A DNA stretch of 64,000 bases. Source: Hygrocybe punicea. Taxonomy: Eukaryota > Basidiomycota > Agaricomycetes > Agaricales > Hygrophoraceae. Shown piece by piece: positions 12,458 through 22,998 of this stretch (the stretch's first letter is position 1; each line of letters starts with the position of its first letter). The stretch lies in NCBI GenBank assembly GCA_963556145.1, contig OY744464.1:372001-436000 (forward strand). The letters run 5' to 3'. The position numbers and the translations under genes were made by a program. The notes beneath the pieces were generated by a model that did not search any database, was not told where the DNA came from, and was given only the letters and a program-made list of their open reading frames with translations.

Positions 12458-12883
12458 CACCACCCACTTGTCGTCACCCTGGCCAACCTCTGCCCCCCAG
12501 ACCATCCGTACCCGTGGCCTGCCCGTCGCTGGTGGCAGTGCGATCTTGCCTGGTTCCCTCTCAACCGACCTGACGACTGGGTCGACTACATCAGCTGGAA
12601 CGATCCTCGCATTCCACACCTCGTCTTCCTTCCACGATCTGTGACACCGGTCCTTGACGAATTACACCGTCTCCTGGGTGGTCTACGGATCACTGAGCAA
12701 AGAAATCGTCGAAGCCAATTCCTCCTCCAGCATCTCCAATACATTTTGGACGAGGAACTTCCTCATCATCGATTCGTTGTTCGCATCCCCGCTCCTCGTC
12801 TTGCACCCGTACCCCAGAATCATCGTGACACACGTATCGTCCAGCATCCTCGACACCGTCCCCACCGTCGACATCGACAATGA
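12458..12883 (+). CDS. internal ORF of the LTR element (unknown)
   Basis: Open frame of about 140 codons without an early ATG. It has a Trp-rich, coding-like stretch (ARRWWQCDLAWFPLNRPDDW) and a His/Arg-rich end. Its TGA (12881-12883) overlaps the ATG of the next ORF as ATGA. It may be a degenerate gag-like or captured sequence. No known domain recognised. Confidence 0.3.
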   Translation, partial: HHPLVVTLANLCPPDHPYPWPARRWWQCDLAWFPLNRPDDWVDYISWNDPRIPHLVFLPRSVTPVLDELHRLLGGLRITEQRNRRSQFLLQHLQYILDEELPHHRFVVRIPAPRLAPVPQNHRDTRIVQHPRHRPHRRHRQ

Positions 12884-13371
12884 GTCTCGACGTACCCTTT
12901 ATCTTCGATGATCTGGACAATGAGCTATATTTTGGTGCAGTGAATATTTGCGGTGAAGAACATCTGACTCCCCCCATTGATGACTTTGATGCGTACATGG
13001 ACAGTCTCACTGATCTTCCGACACCCCCTCGAAAAGTAACCCACCAACTGCATATAGAGATGGATGATGAATACCGAGCATGGTTGTATTCTCCACCTCT
13101 TGTCTCGCTCCAAACCAAGTCACGTCGCCGCTCTCCACTTCTTCCCCAATCCCAGAGAAAGAAACTTGACCGTGCACACTGTTCTGACGGCCATAACATG
13201 CAGAACAAACGCTCGAGACATGGGACCAAAGAACCTGATTATCATCGTCATGCCTTATTTCGTGCAATGCATGAGCGTATGGTGAAGGGGAAGGAGAATG
13301 ACATCCATGGATTGGATTGGAGATTGATGTTGTTTGTCAAAGGATACACCCCTGTCATGTATGATTCATAG
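12880..13371 (+). CDS. internal ORF of the LTR element, 163 residues (unknown)
   Basis: The largest ATG frame of the internal region. Its N-terminus is acidic and aromatic (FIFDDLDNELYFGAV), the middle is basic (SRRRSPLLPQSQRKK), and it ends at TAG 13369-13371. No zinc knuckle, protease or RT motif. It directly overlaps the upstream frame by four bases. It may be the only product of this non-autonomous element. Confidence 0.35.
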   Translation: MSLDVPFIFDDLDNELYFGAVNICGEEHLTPPIDDFDAYMDSLTDLPTPPRKVTHQLHIEMDDEYRAWLYSPPLVSLQTKSRRRSPLLPQSQRKKLDRAHCSDGHNMQNKRSRHGTKEPDYHRHALFRAMHERMVKGKENDIHGLDWRLMLFVKGYTPVMYDS

Positions 13372-13515
13372 AATGGACTTTCCCCTGTATGTAAACGACC
13401 TCGACATTATTTACACCAACAAAAACACCCAGAAGAAGAAACAGAATACCCAGAAACAGAAGAGAAGAAACAGAAATGGAATGGACAGATGGAACATGAC
13501 CATAGAGAAACATGT

Positions 13516-13589
13516 AGCAGGTTCTCTCACCAGCTATACAAATAAGAGACAAAGCAGCAGGTTCTCTCACCAGCTATATAAATAAGAGA
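13516..13589. repeat. two-copy 40-base direct repeat
   Basis: Two copies of agcaggttctctcaccagct plus an AT-rich tail lie 40 bases apart inside the LTR element. They differ at one position in the tail (tacaaat against tataaat). Confidence 0.8.
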
Positions 13590-14463
13590 TGAATATCCGA
13601 AACGATATAAAATCTATGACCCCCAGACGCATGCATGATCGCTATAAGCCGTAGAATGAACCTCAATGTCTATGGACACCAGAACTGAACCAGAAGGATA
13701 CTGGTTATCAAACCAATGACCTCCAATCCCATGTGGAAAGGAACCCGATGTGCTGCTGACCGACCAGTATGGCAGTAAATGCACCAGAAAAAGAAACAGT
13801 GAAGAATGAATCCCCATCCGAAATCCTTTGCCAATGTACAACTTGGAACTGGCAACTCTTTCACCTTCCTTATCCTGAATTCCCAAACATCTTCTGACCG
13901 ACACCAATCCCTGTTGCATTCATGGAATATGAAGAAATCTCGCACACCATTTGAGTGTAGGAAATCCACGATCAGTCAACAACACCGATATCTGAAACGA
14001 TACAAATCTATGCTCATTGGAATGTCCGTAATGACTATAAACTTCTGACAAAATTCCCTGACACCCAGAACTCCCTCATCCCAAAAATGCCGACCACCTA
14101 ATTCTCTTCAAACCGACCACCTTGACTGGATACCTTGAACCCGACAACCTTTACCTCCTTTCGAACCCGCGACCCCGACATTCTTTACATACCAACGACC
14201 CATGATTATCCACACCGACAAAAAAACAATTGGACGAACCCGAATATATTTCTTTTGAAACCCTTGTAACTCAGTAACGTCTTCATGATTCAATGACCTT
14301 TGGACTGACATTTTTTCCTTTTTCTTGTCTTTATATTCTTGCCGACCTTGGTCATGTCGTTAAACTGTCTGTTCTTTCCTTGTAATTTTTTTCCTTGTCC
14401 TTTATTTTCCTTGTTCTTTGTTCTTCCGGTTAATCGGGACGATTCCCCTTGTTCCGGGGGTAT

Positions 14464-16118
14464 TGTTACATTTCCATCTCCGCTTCCGACCCCGATGCCC
14501 ATTCCAATACCTACCATGACGATTCTACACTGCCACCTTCCTTTTTTATTTCATTTTGTCCTTTGTCTTTGTTTCGATATCATTGTTTCTTCATTCGGAC
14601 ATCCTTGTACTTTCTTGTTCTTGTTCTCTTTTTGTCCCACCTTCTAGAACAATCCAGACCGACCATGGACATATCCACGTGACCTCGTTGTACCCGAATA
14701 GTCTCCTTGCCGACGGATGTCACCGACATTGTCTTTTCCCTTCGATATCTTGTTTACGCTATCCCACGACAAACCGATCACAATGGCTGTACTCCCGAAA
14801 CAGCTCATTACCGTAATTATCATTGGCAGCATCGCCATCACTTTCCTGATCGGTTTCTACATTGTTATGATCTATCTTTGGCATCGGCACCGAAACCCTT
14901 CCGCCATCGATACTTCCGACTTCCACCTCAACAATATATCAACACGTAATTGACAATTGCCATTCTTGGATATATGGTTTCCACTTTCGTATTCCGTGCC
15001 TACCATTATCCTCCCTGACGATCCGACGACATTCCTCACCTGCTTGAGCACTCTGAACAATCCTCGATCACACGACAATTCACTGTTCCCTCCAAGCCGA
15101 CCATCGCCGAAGCACATACATTCAAACTTCGACCATAGACCACACGACTTCCCAATACAGTGACCCGACCCCTATCGTTTATTGTTCACACGACACCGCT
15201 TCAATGCAGTACCCGACGACTTGTTCCCACAGCTTGTCACTCGTGCCATGACTCGAAACCTGGACCCACATTCATTTATCCTTTTCCATCTTTCATCTTG
15301 ATACCTCCCACACTCGTTTACAATGATACCCTTTCTTGGACGAATACCGACATCAAGTGGACCTTCTTGTTCCACAAACAGGACAAGACACCGCTCCTCG
15401 ATATGTCATCAACAGACATCGTCATCCGGTACAGCTTATGCTGTTCATATGTCTGACCTCGACTAGCCCATTGTCCTAGTTGGTTTTTTCCTCTATACAT
15501 TCCTTCATTTTCTTTCATACCAACCTTGCCGCTATATCCATGCTACCTCAAGACACCCTCATTGCCAACCCCACACTGGACGATACCCATCTTTGACCCG
15601 ACCGTGCAACGCACTTGCCAAACTGCGCACTTGCCTGTTACAGCAAGTGTAGACCCTGAATTGGCAATTCTGCTTGTCACATGATCCGATGACAAATCAT
15701 CCGAGTCATCCGGACCTCTTCTATCCTCAATGACACCCGGGCCTCCAGTTGGATCGCGAGAACATCGACATGAGGACACCTCATGTACGCCTCATGGTGA
15801 ACACATGGTAGAGTTGGACATGTTGTGGCTTCATGGTTGTATTCCTATTTACCTCCCCTCAAGACCAGCCACTATATGTACTGTTCTTGTTGTTGGTTCG
15901 GACTTTTTCTTCTTTTCCTTTCCTTACGTTTAGTCTGGTTCTTGGGGCAGACCCCCTTGTCTTGGGTAACCCCCACGGCTCGCAATGACTTTAGACCATG
16001 AACCTCCCCCCTTGTAGCAGTGTTATCTATCAATGAAACTGCTGTTCTTCCCTCTGGAAACCGCCCCCCCTGTTAAGTTGATTGTTGCCGGAGCCCGCTG
16101 CAGAAGCGATCCGTAACA
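14464..16118 (+). repeat. 3' LTR
   Basis: Second copy of the 1655-base LTR, with the same ends and the same internal ORFs as the 5' copy. It is followed by the GATGT target duplicate. Confidence 0.9.
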
Positions 16119-16439
16119 GATGTCTGGATGAGGTTACGGCATTTCTGTAAACCAGGGAGCCATGTCTGGACAAAGATCTAGGTATAACCGCATTTTTGGT
16201 GTTCCATGTCTGGATTGGGATCTAGCATTTTGGCCAAAATCCCAAAAATATGTCCGGATGCTGATCTATCCTCGGTGCGGACAATCCGGGGTCCTCTCCC
16301 AGAATGGAGATTTTATCCCCAAGTCAACGAATTTTTTGGCAAAAGCGCAATAGAGTTTCCAAAATAATTATTACTTTGAAAAGAAATGTTAATCTTTCCA
16401 GGATCCTGAGATAATTTCCTTGCCCGAACTTGAATATCC

Positions 16440-16665
16440 GCCATATCCCTAAGCTTTCCGGTAAGTAGTACAAACTTTCCGGAGTGTGTCGCAAACTTTC
16501 CGGTAGGTTTCGAAAACTTTCCGGAAGCATTGCAAAACTTTCCGGAAGCATTGCAAACTTTTCGGTAAGCGTTATGAGTTTTCTGGCAAGTGTTTTGGGC
16601 TTTCTGGTAAGCGTCGCAAACTTTCTAGCAAGTGTTATAAACTTTCCAGTAAAGTATGTGATTTT
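16440..16665. repeat. degenerate 21-base minisatellite
   Basis: About ten diverged units of tgcaaactttccggaagcat. They give a seven-residue periodic reading on + (KLSGSIA-type). Related, in reverse complement, to the minisatellite at 27717-27905. Confidence 0.8.
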
Positions 16666-16783
16666 TTTTTCGCTTGAAGTAGGCATATTGATTTACATGC
16701 CTGTGTCACCGCAGCTCGCCCAATGCCCTGTGTGACAACAAACGACCAACAACCAACCACGACCAACAACCAACACTACGCAA

Positions 16784-16880
16784 TTGAACGAGAGCAGCGG
16801 TGGGATGGTTCGCCCATCCCCTGCTGCCAAAAGCATGTTTTTAATAATATTTTTTCATTTCGACTACTCAAACAGGATTG
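16784..16880 (+). repeat. Gly-rich micro-exon repeat, copy 1 (donor apparently lost)
   Basis: Encodes SSGGMVRPSPAAKS and is followed by a T-rich intron-like stretch ending in acag. Where other copies have GTAAGTTTTT, this one has ATGTTTTTAAT. Same family as 27040-27580 and 61334-62621. Confidence 0.4.
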
Positions 16881-17181
16881 TCATAGGACTTGGGCTTGAG
16901 AGGAGTAGCCGAGTGACCCGCAGCACGCAACTACTTCCGCTCCCTCGCTCAACACTCGCATCGTCGCCCACAACCATCACTTCGACCTCACCAACGCCAT
17001 GGGCCAGAAAGTGAGACGAGAACACAGAGAGTGGCGAGGCACCAGATCATCAAGAGAGCGAAAACGCGACGCAATCAATGTGAGAGCGTTTGGGGAAGCA
17101 GGTTACCAAACGAGCGAGCGGAGAAGCAGGGGTGAGGGGGAAGTTGCTACTGTATACTTCAAATCTCACTTCCTTCATTAG

Positions 17182-18215
17182 TGCCTCCGCCGCCTGAAAC
17201 TCTTCATGATCAGAGTTTCACTCTCGTTAAGCGAAGCATCAGGACGGTGCTGACAAGAAATTCCCAGAGACACTCCCCACTACGTATGAGGGTATCTACT
17301 CGGCATGCCGTTTCGTCGTCACTATCTCAAAAAGAGGCGAAGGCTTGTATGAGGTCCTTCGCCTTGAACTCGAGCAGGGTGTGGGCCGCTTGGCCGGCGA
17401 TCTCGTTCAGCACATACCAGACGCCACGCAATCGATGGAACTCTTCATGAGAATATGTTCGAGAGTGAATTGGTAGGACCAACTATCTTTTGAAATCATT
17501 GATGGCTCACGGATGCTGTCCAATCCCTGCTCAAGTCTCTGTTGACATACCTCGATCAACTATACATCCTGCACAATACAAAGCTGCTCGGTGTTTGGTA
17601 TGTTCCTACCTCTCTCATTGTCTGTTTTAGTTTTATGTTGAACCAATAATTTCAGTGATCTCGCCTACTCACTATTTGCTGATCGAATCTTCCTAAATCC
17701 ACACATCGCTGAACGCTTGAGACTGAGTATACATCAATGGGTCACTTGGGAACGGGAGAACCGGTCAGCGGAACTCACCAATGATCTCAGGGGGCCAGCA
17801 ATACTCATTTTCATTAACGTTCTTAGACGAGAACATGAAATGTGACCTTCCATAATCAAGCTTGTCCCTAATTTGATCACACATGGCCAATACAACCCGA
17901 CATTCGAAGCCTTCTACATCGACACGACTTGGTCATTTTATGTGATTGAGTTTATTGAACGTTCAGCTGCGCTAAAAAATATAGCCCAAGAATTTATTGC
18001 TCATGTAAACTTACGCGTTGAAGAGGAAGTTCAACGGTCGAAGGATGTTCTAGCGGAGGGCAGCTGGAGCATCATGGAAGAGGTGACCGAAAAGGCTCAG
18101 GTGGACGGTGGATTGGAATGGTTGGCGACCGAAGGTAGTTTTATGGTGCTGTTGTTTGTCTTCAGTGATGATCATCCCGTTCAGCACTGGGTCCACTCAT
18201 GGATGCAAAAAATAA
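17182..18215 (+). pseudogene. cullin N-terminal fragment (CUL4-like), broken
   Basis: Collinear remnants of the cullin N-terminal helical repeats: TYEGIYSACRFVVT, GEGLYEVLRLELEQGVGRLA, SLLKSLLTYLDQLYILHNTK, DLAYSLFADRIFLNP, IIKLVPNLITHGQY, FYIDTTWSFYV, and a final LGPLMDAKNK. Breaks seen: a frame change near 17255; a lost acceptor before 17510 (cacgg where cacag is expected after donor GTAGGA); an in-frame TGA at 17842-17844 (REHEM then stop); and an abrupt end at about 18215, before the cullin-homology (RING-binding) half. One intact GTATGT intron remains (from about 17598). Intact cullins scaffold RING ubiquitin ligases; this copy lacks the catalytic-recruitment half and looks dead. Confidence 0.7.
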
Positions 18216-19440
18216 GTATGTTTTTTCATATCATTGTTAACTTCTACTACAGCTACACTAGACCCCACAGCTACAACCAACCTCAACCACGATGGCCCTT
18301 GGAACCCTGCAACAGGCAACCACCCCCCAGGTAACGGCACCCACAGCCACCCATCATCGGAATGCGAAGCAAGCAAGAGCGAGCCATGTGCGCGTGTGCA
18401 CCATGGCGATGGGAATGGGCGACAACAACGACAACGATGTCACTGCCACCACCTCCAAATCACCTCGCAAACATGCGTCCACATCAATTGACATGCGCAC
18501 GGTGTTTGCGAGGTGTAAAGAGGCTAGGAGAGCCAAACGTGTCTGTCCCAAGACATTTGGCTCTCCAGAACTGCATACCCTCAAGGGGTACACACAAAAC
18601 GCCACGAAACTGCAGTTAAACGGGTCAATCTTGACCCATACCTGGTGAGGGTATGGCGTCTGCATCCGCAGGTTGGGAAATCCCGACCCACGGGTTACCT
18701 GTGCTATACCCTATCCAGGACCATTCCACATCCTCTGCCAACCACTCATATGATCATTCCCAGGACAACGACAATATGATACAGGCTGACCAACGTTCCA
18801 ACGATTCAGACGAGTGGCTAACACAAATACACTCGTGAACGTGACATGGTTAATACATGTATGTATACTTGATCACTGAGTGATTGTCATGCTAACCCTC
18901 TTTGCTTTTCTCCAGACTCCTGTGTAGTTTCTCAACCGTACGGTTATACACTGAACAGAGACGGGGTTCTAGAGCACTAGGCAAACCAAAGGTTAATTTA
19001 ATTTATGTCGAACTACCAATGTACATACCTCGCCAGGACTCGGATGGCCTGTACGTTTAAGATAGCACTCTCTCCACCACGGTCACTACGAATCTTGCAA
19101 CAGTGGGTCTGGGGTTGATCTGATATATAGTCAGTCCTGTAGATTGATATCACGACCACTTATTACCTTGGTTATTTGAACTCATGGGGGTGTAGAAGAT
19201 AGGAGATTTTGGCGCTCAAGACCATTTATATACGGTGCAGCTTGGTTGTGCAAACGGACAGTGTTACTGACCCAGATTGGTCAAGCTCTCATTTTGCCAG
19301 AGGCCAGAGCTTATGCCAAAAATGCTTTGAGCCTATCAAAACACATCAAACTTTGTGTTATTACGGCTGTGTACAACAGCGAACAATTGCAGGGGTACAG
19401 TTCATGTGTACCGTAATTTGGAATCTGGAATGGTACGGCA
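18216..19440. other. no supported gene
   Basis: Begins with a His/Pro/Gly-rich, CCACCA-type segment (18240-18500) resembling the low-complexity part of the 61-62 kb element, including the palindromic core CAATTGAC. The rest has short unsupported frames only. Confidence 0.4.
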
Positions 19441-19443
19441 ATC

Positions 19444-19545
19444 GATACATGGGGCAAGCGATGAGCAAACGATACACGGGGCAAGCGATGAGCAAATGAT
19501 ACAGGGTAAGTGATGAGAAAACGATACACAGGGCAAGCGATACAG
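19444..19545. repeat. about 27-base minisatellite, 4 copies
   Basis: Imperfect tandem copies of cggggcaagcgatgagcaaa plus a gatacac spacer. Confidence 0.75.
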
Positions 19546-19939
19546 CAATGAGGCAGTGCGGCAGGCAAATGATGCAATGACGACGAAGACAGAAATGAGA
19601 AGGCTGTGAAAAGGCTCAATGTGGAATTAGACCATGGTAAAAGTTTCGAAGGCGCCATCTGCAATGTCGTTGATGGGACAAAGGGCTTGATGCATCCAGA
19701 GGTCGAAACTTGTCACTACAGAAGGATTATCTGGGATGGGAGTCTCCAGCATTTCTACAAGCCCGAGGGTCACAGCAACATCGGCGCTGCTAAAGCAACT
19801 ATGGAAATAGAGTGGCTGCACAGGAATCTGCACTTACCCCGTGAATTTCATATCAGGATTGTTACAATTAAAGATGACATACCTTCCAGCCAGGAGGAGT
19901 GCTACTTGGTTTCACAATGGATGACTTGCTGAATCGTAA

Positions 19940-22935
19940 CTAAACCATTGACATTGAGACAATGAGTGAACTAATGACCAGGAGTGTACGCACATATAAA
20001 TTGCACGATGATGACTGCAAAAAGGTTGTCCCTGTCATCTGGTATAAAAATTGATGAGCTCGGAAACCCTTGTCTTTTGCTGCTTCATCCTGCTTCTCAA
20101 GGGAAACCAAGTTGTTGTAAATCGTATGATGGGGATGGCCAAGTCCATTCAGATACCGAGACAGGTGTTGAATGAAAAGCTGACTCAAAGCATTCAGCTC
20201 TGTGCCTCCGTTCGGCAGACCCACCTCTGGAAGTTCTTCCAGTTCGCCAGTGTGAAGTTTGAAAGAGGAAGGCAACGATCTGAATGACACAAGTGCCAGC
20301 ACTGGTGCCGGATCCGTGACACGTCGGGAAAATAACTGGTTGAGGAGAGATATACCCATGGGACCACGGAATGCCTGTCATTCCATTGTTAACTGTAGGT
20401 AATCGTATATTTGACCCTCTTACTGCGGAGATATCTTCCACTGTTTCCGATACCTTGATTGACAGTCCATTACCAAGCGCAATCACCTCCGAGGGTTCTG
20501 GCTTTCCGATAAGGGTATCATGAAAGACTCTAGTTCTCAGCCGTCGCAACTGAGCTGCATCATAATCGGCAATGTCCCGATGCTGGAATATGTAAATCAA
20601 TAAGTCATCCAATGGTGTCGATGTCCCTATAAAACATACCTGGATCTCAAGATTGGACAATAGCGCGATGTTCCTAGGTGATGCAAAGACAGTGGAATCA
20701 TCAGGTGGCCACTCTGAGAAGGACGCCGCTGTTCCTGGTGCAACAGCTGCAATGAACTCCTGTGATTGGAGTATAGCGTCTCCTTGGAATATATTTGCGA
20801 GAATAAATGGTGAAACCGGATCTGGAGTAATGCCGTAGAAAATTGATATGATGATAAGGCTGCCGTATGCTTGAAGCTGAATCCGGCGAGATTGCGAGGA
20901 CTCCAGACGTGGCGCTAGTGTATAATAGCCTTCATCGAGACCAAGGCGCCAGTATCGTTCATCTTGAACCATCTTTTGTAATGCAGCCTCTAGCACAGCC
21001 CGAATAACTCCATTCCCGGTGCCCTGACCTCTATGTCATACAAATCAGATCATATCACACATGTAGCTGTTCTCGCACTTACACATGAAATGTGATGTTC
21101 TGACTGAAAAACAAACCTACAAGCGATGACCCAAGTTGAATCTTGACACCCAATTCTTCCCGCCGAGGGCGGCTGATATTATCTTTTCCAGAGGAAACAG
21201 CAACAAGAAACTCGAGCAGTGCCTGAGCGGCACTATCGACACTGCCTGCCTTCATGAAAAATGTGTGTTCATCCTCGCATTTGTTGATTTCTGATTCAAT
21301 CTCTTCCTGCCAGGACGTCAAGGACAAATAGGTAACGGAATCATCGTGGAAATCGAAAGGGGGTGGACTTGGTGAGTTGCGAGGGAGGAACAGAGGTAAT
21401 TGGACCAGAGTAGATGATAAAGATGCCGGTGTAGGGCCAGTTGCCGGTGGGGCAGTAGCATCTGCTCGCACCCCTTGCATAGATGGACCAACCACCGGCA
21501 CTGGTGCAGGGTCAAGCAAGATCACTGGCAGCGTCTCTGTGGTTGACTGAGAACAGGTTACAAAGCATTCAAACTCGTCATCCAATTCATCACTTGGAAG
21601 GGCGGTACGGAAGTCTTTGAAGACTCGGGCATGAAAACAGCGATGTGGCTGCACTATTCCAGCAATAACTGGCCCCATCAGCAAACCAAACCGTGGCGCT
21701 GGGTCTGAGGTCAGCGTTCAGTACCAGTCAAACATAGTGACCATTCGTACCAATGAAAATCAGAGGCCGATCCTCAACATTCTGTATTCTGCGCAGTTCT
21801 CTTCCTGCTGTGCCTTGTCCATTTGAAAAGATTTCACGCCACGTCATCAGATGGTACGGTATACTTGAGTTACTGACTGCATGGTAGGGGCCATTATTAG
21901 CATATGCTTTCCGATATCCGATGCTGACTGGTCGCCACGGCAGATGGTAGAAATCAGCGGCAATAGACTGCTCATCTGATGTAGAAATCGCTCTTTGAGG
22001 GGAACAAGGCATTGTGAGAAAATGTGCATCGAGATGCTGTTGAATGGTAGTATTCAACAAAAGAGCGGCATCGTCGTTTGGAATTGCATCGATGTTAGCA
22101 TAAATCATAAGGTTGTAGGCCCGCATGCGCTGTAACATTTCTGGCACTCGGTCTGTCCAGATTCTATTGATGAAGTATTCCAGTTCTGCTTCGCTGACAT
22201 CGGGCACAGAGGTTAACTATATGCGTTGGATGAGTGTTTTTAAGAACAGCCGTCCACGAACAACACACACATACTGGATTGGCAAGAATGCAGATATCAA
22301 ATTGGTAGTTTTGAAGGAGGTCATTGGCAGTGGTTCAAGCGCGTGAAGGGGCTCCTTTTTGGCGGGATGCATGGCCTCCACCACGGGCAGCTGCTCCAGA
22401 TCCACTGGCAGAAGGGATCAAGGGGGTGACACGTCGGTGGCGTGTCATTGCTTCAACCCGACGCCCATTTGTAGATGTATCTGGATTCGGGGGTTGCGGA
22501 GGCTCCCATGTTGTAAATGGCCGAGCCTGGGTACCTTCAAGCACTGCGGGGGTAACTTGGCTGCCGAAAATTAAAGGACTGTTATTATTGACATCGCCAG
22601 ACTCAACACTAACCTGACGTGGCCCAACCAACCAATTCCGCACACACAAATTGATCTCGGAGTAACAGGACCAGAATCAGGTGTTTGGAACCTTAGACAC
22701 CGTCTTTCGGGGCAGCCTCCCTTCACAGGGAGTGTTGCAAGTGCCGAATCTGGACTTGCAGAATGAGCAACATCTGGGTGTCCACAGAAGCATAGCCGTT
22801 GGCCATTTGCAAGTCCCTGCTTCCTAGGTCAAATTGAGGCTCAGGGCGAGCCAGAGCACTTACCTGTGGTGACACAAACTCTGCACAACGGTCTCCAGCC
22901 TCCCTGCACTGCGTACAATCATACCTCTGCATCAA
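19940..22935 (-). CDS. fungal HECT-like protein with Cys-rich N-terminus
   Basis: Multi-exon minus-strand gene of the HECT-like family common in Agaricomycetes. An N-terminal block at 22935-22723 has YDCTQCREAGDRC and, after a GTAAGT intron, CCSFCKSRFGTCN, a Cys cluster that could bind zinc. A middle region follows (ELEYFINRIWTDRVPEMLQR; intron between 21684 and 21760). The HECT-like region has QGTGNGVIRAVLEAALQKMV, LQAYGSLIIISIFYGITPDP, FRGPMGISLLNQLFSRRVTD and FRAHQFLYQMTGTTFLQ. A 49-base intron within 20355-20410 links the last two correctly. Canonical HECT ligases carry a catalytic Cys near the C-terminus; I cannot point to one in a standard context, so activity is open. One TGA at 22335-22337 interrupts the N-terminal exon unless it is spliced out. 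Exact 5' and 3' ends are uncertain. Confidence 0.62.
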
Positions 22936-22998
22936 GAGGGTCGAAAGGTTTGGGGCAATTTAATTTGGTGAAAAGGTCGAAGCACATGTCAAAACCAC

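Larger units (their letters stand above)
9790..16118 (+). mobile_element. LTR retrotransposon, complete, apparently non-autonomous
   Basis: Two direct LTRs (9790-11444 and 14464-16118), both 1655 bases, begin TGTTAC and end GTAACA. The 5-base target duplication GATGT lies at 9785-9789 and 16119-16123. The internal region (11445-14463, about 3.0 kb) has no frame long enough for Gag-Pol, and no protease, RT, RNase H or integrase motif is visible. That makes it a LARD-like element needing help in trans. + orientation is inferred from a polyadenylation-like stretch near the LTR 3' end and from the largest internal ORFs. No clear TGG-starting primer-binding site follows the 5' LTR. Confidence 0.88.
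9120..16295. mobile_element. hAT-type DNA element, split by an LTR retrotransposon
   Basis: The left end AGGACCCCGGATTGTCC (9120-9136) and right end GGACAATCCGGGGTCCT (16279-16295) are perfect 17-base inverted repeats. They are flanked by the identical octamer CTCCCAGA at 9112-9119 and 16296-16303. An 8-base target duplication is the hallmark of the hAT superfamily. Without the nested LTR element and its duplicated target the element is about 840 bases, so it is non-autonomous. Both halves carry degenerate copies of a GTCCGGAT/GTCTGGAT subterminal motif (for example 9213-9266 against 16190-16263). Confidence 0.8.

Noticed and set aside
12690..13229. 179-codon minus-strand ORF inside the LTR element
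   Set aside because: Antisense shadow of the two + frames, with Cys/Ser/Arg-rich composition typical of shadows.
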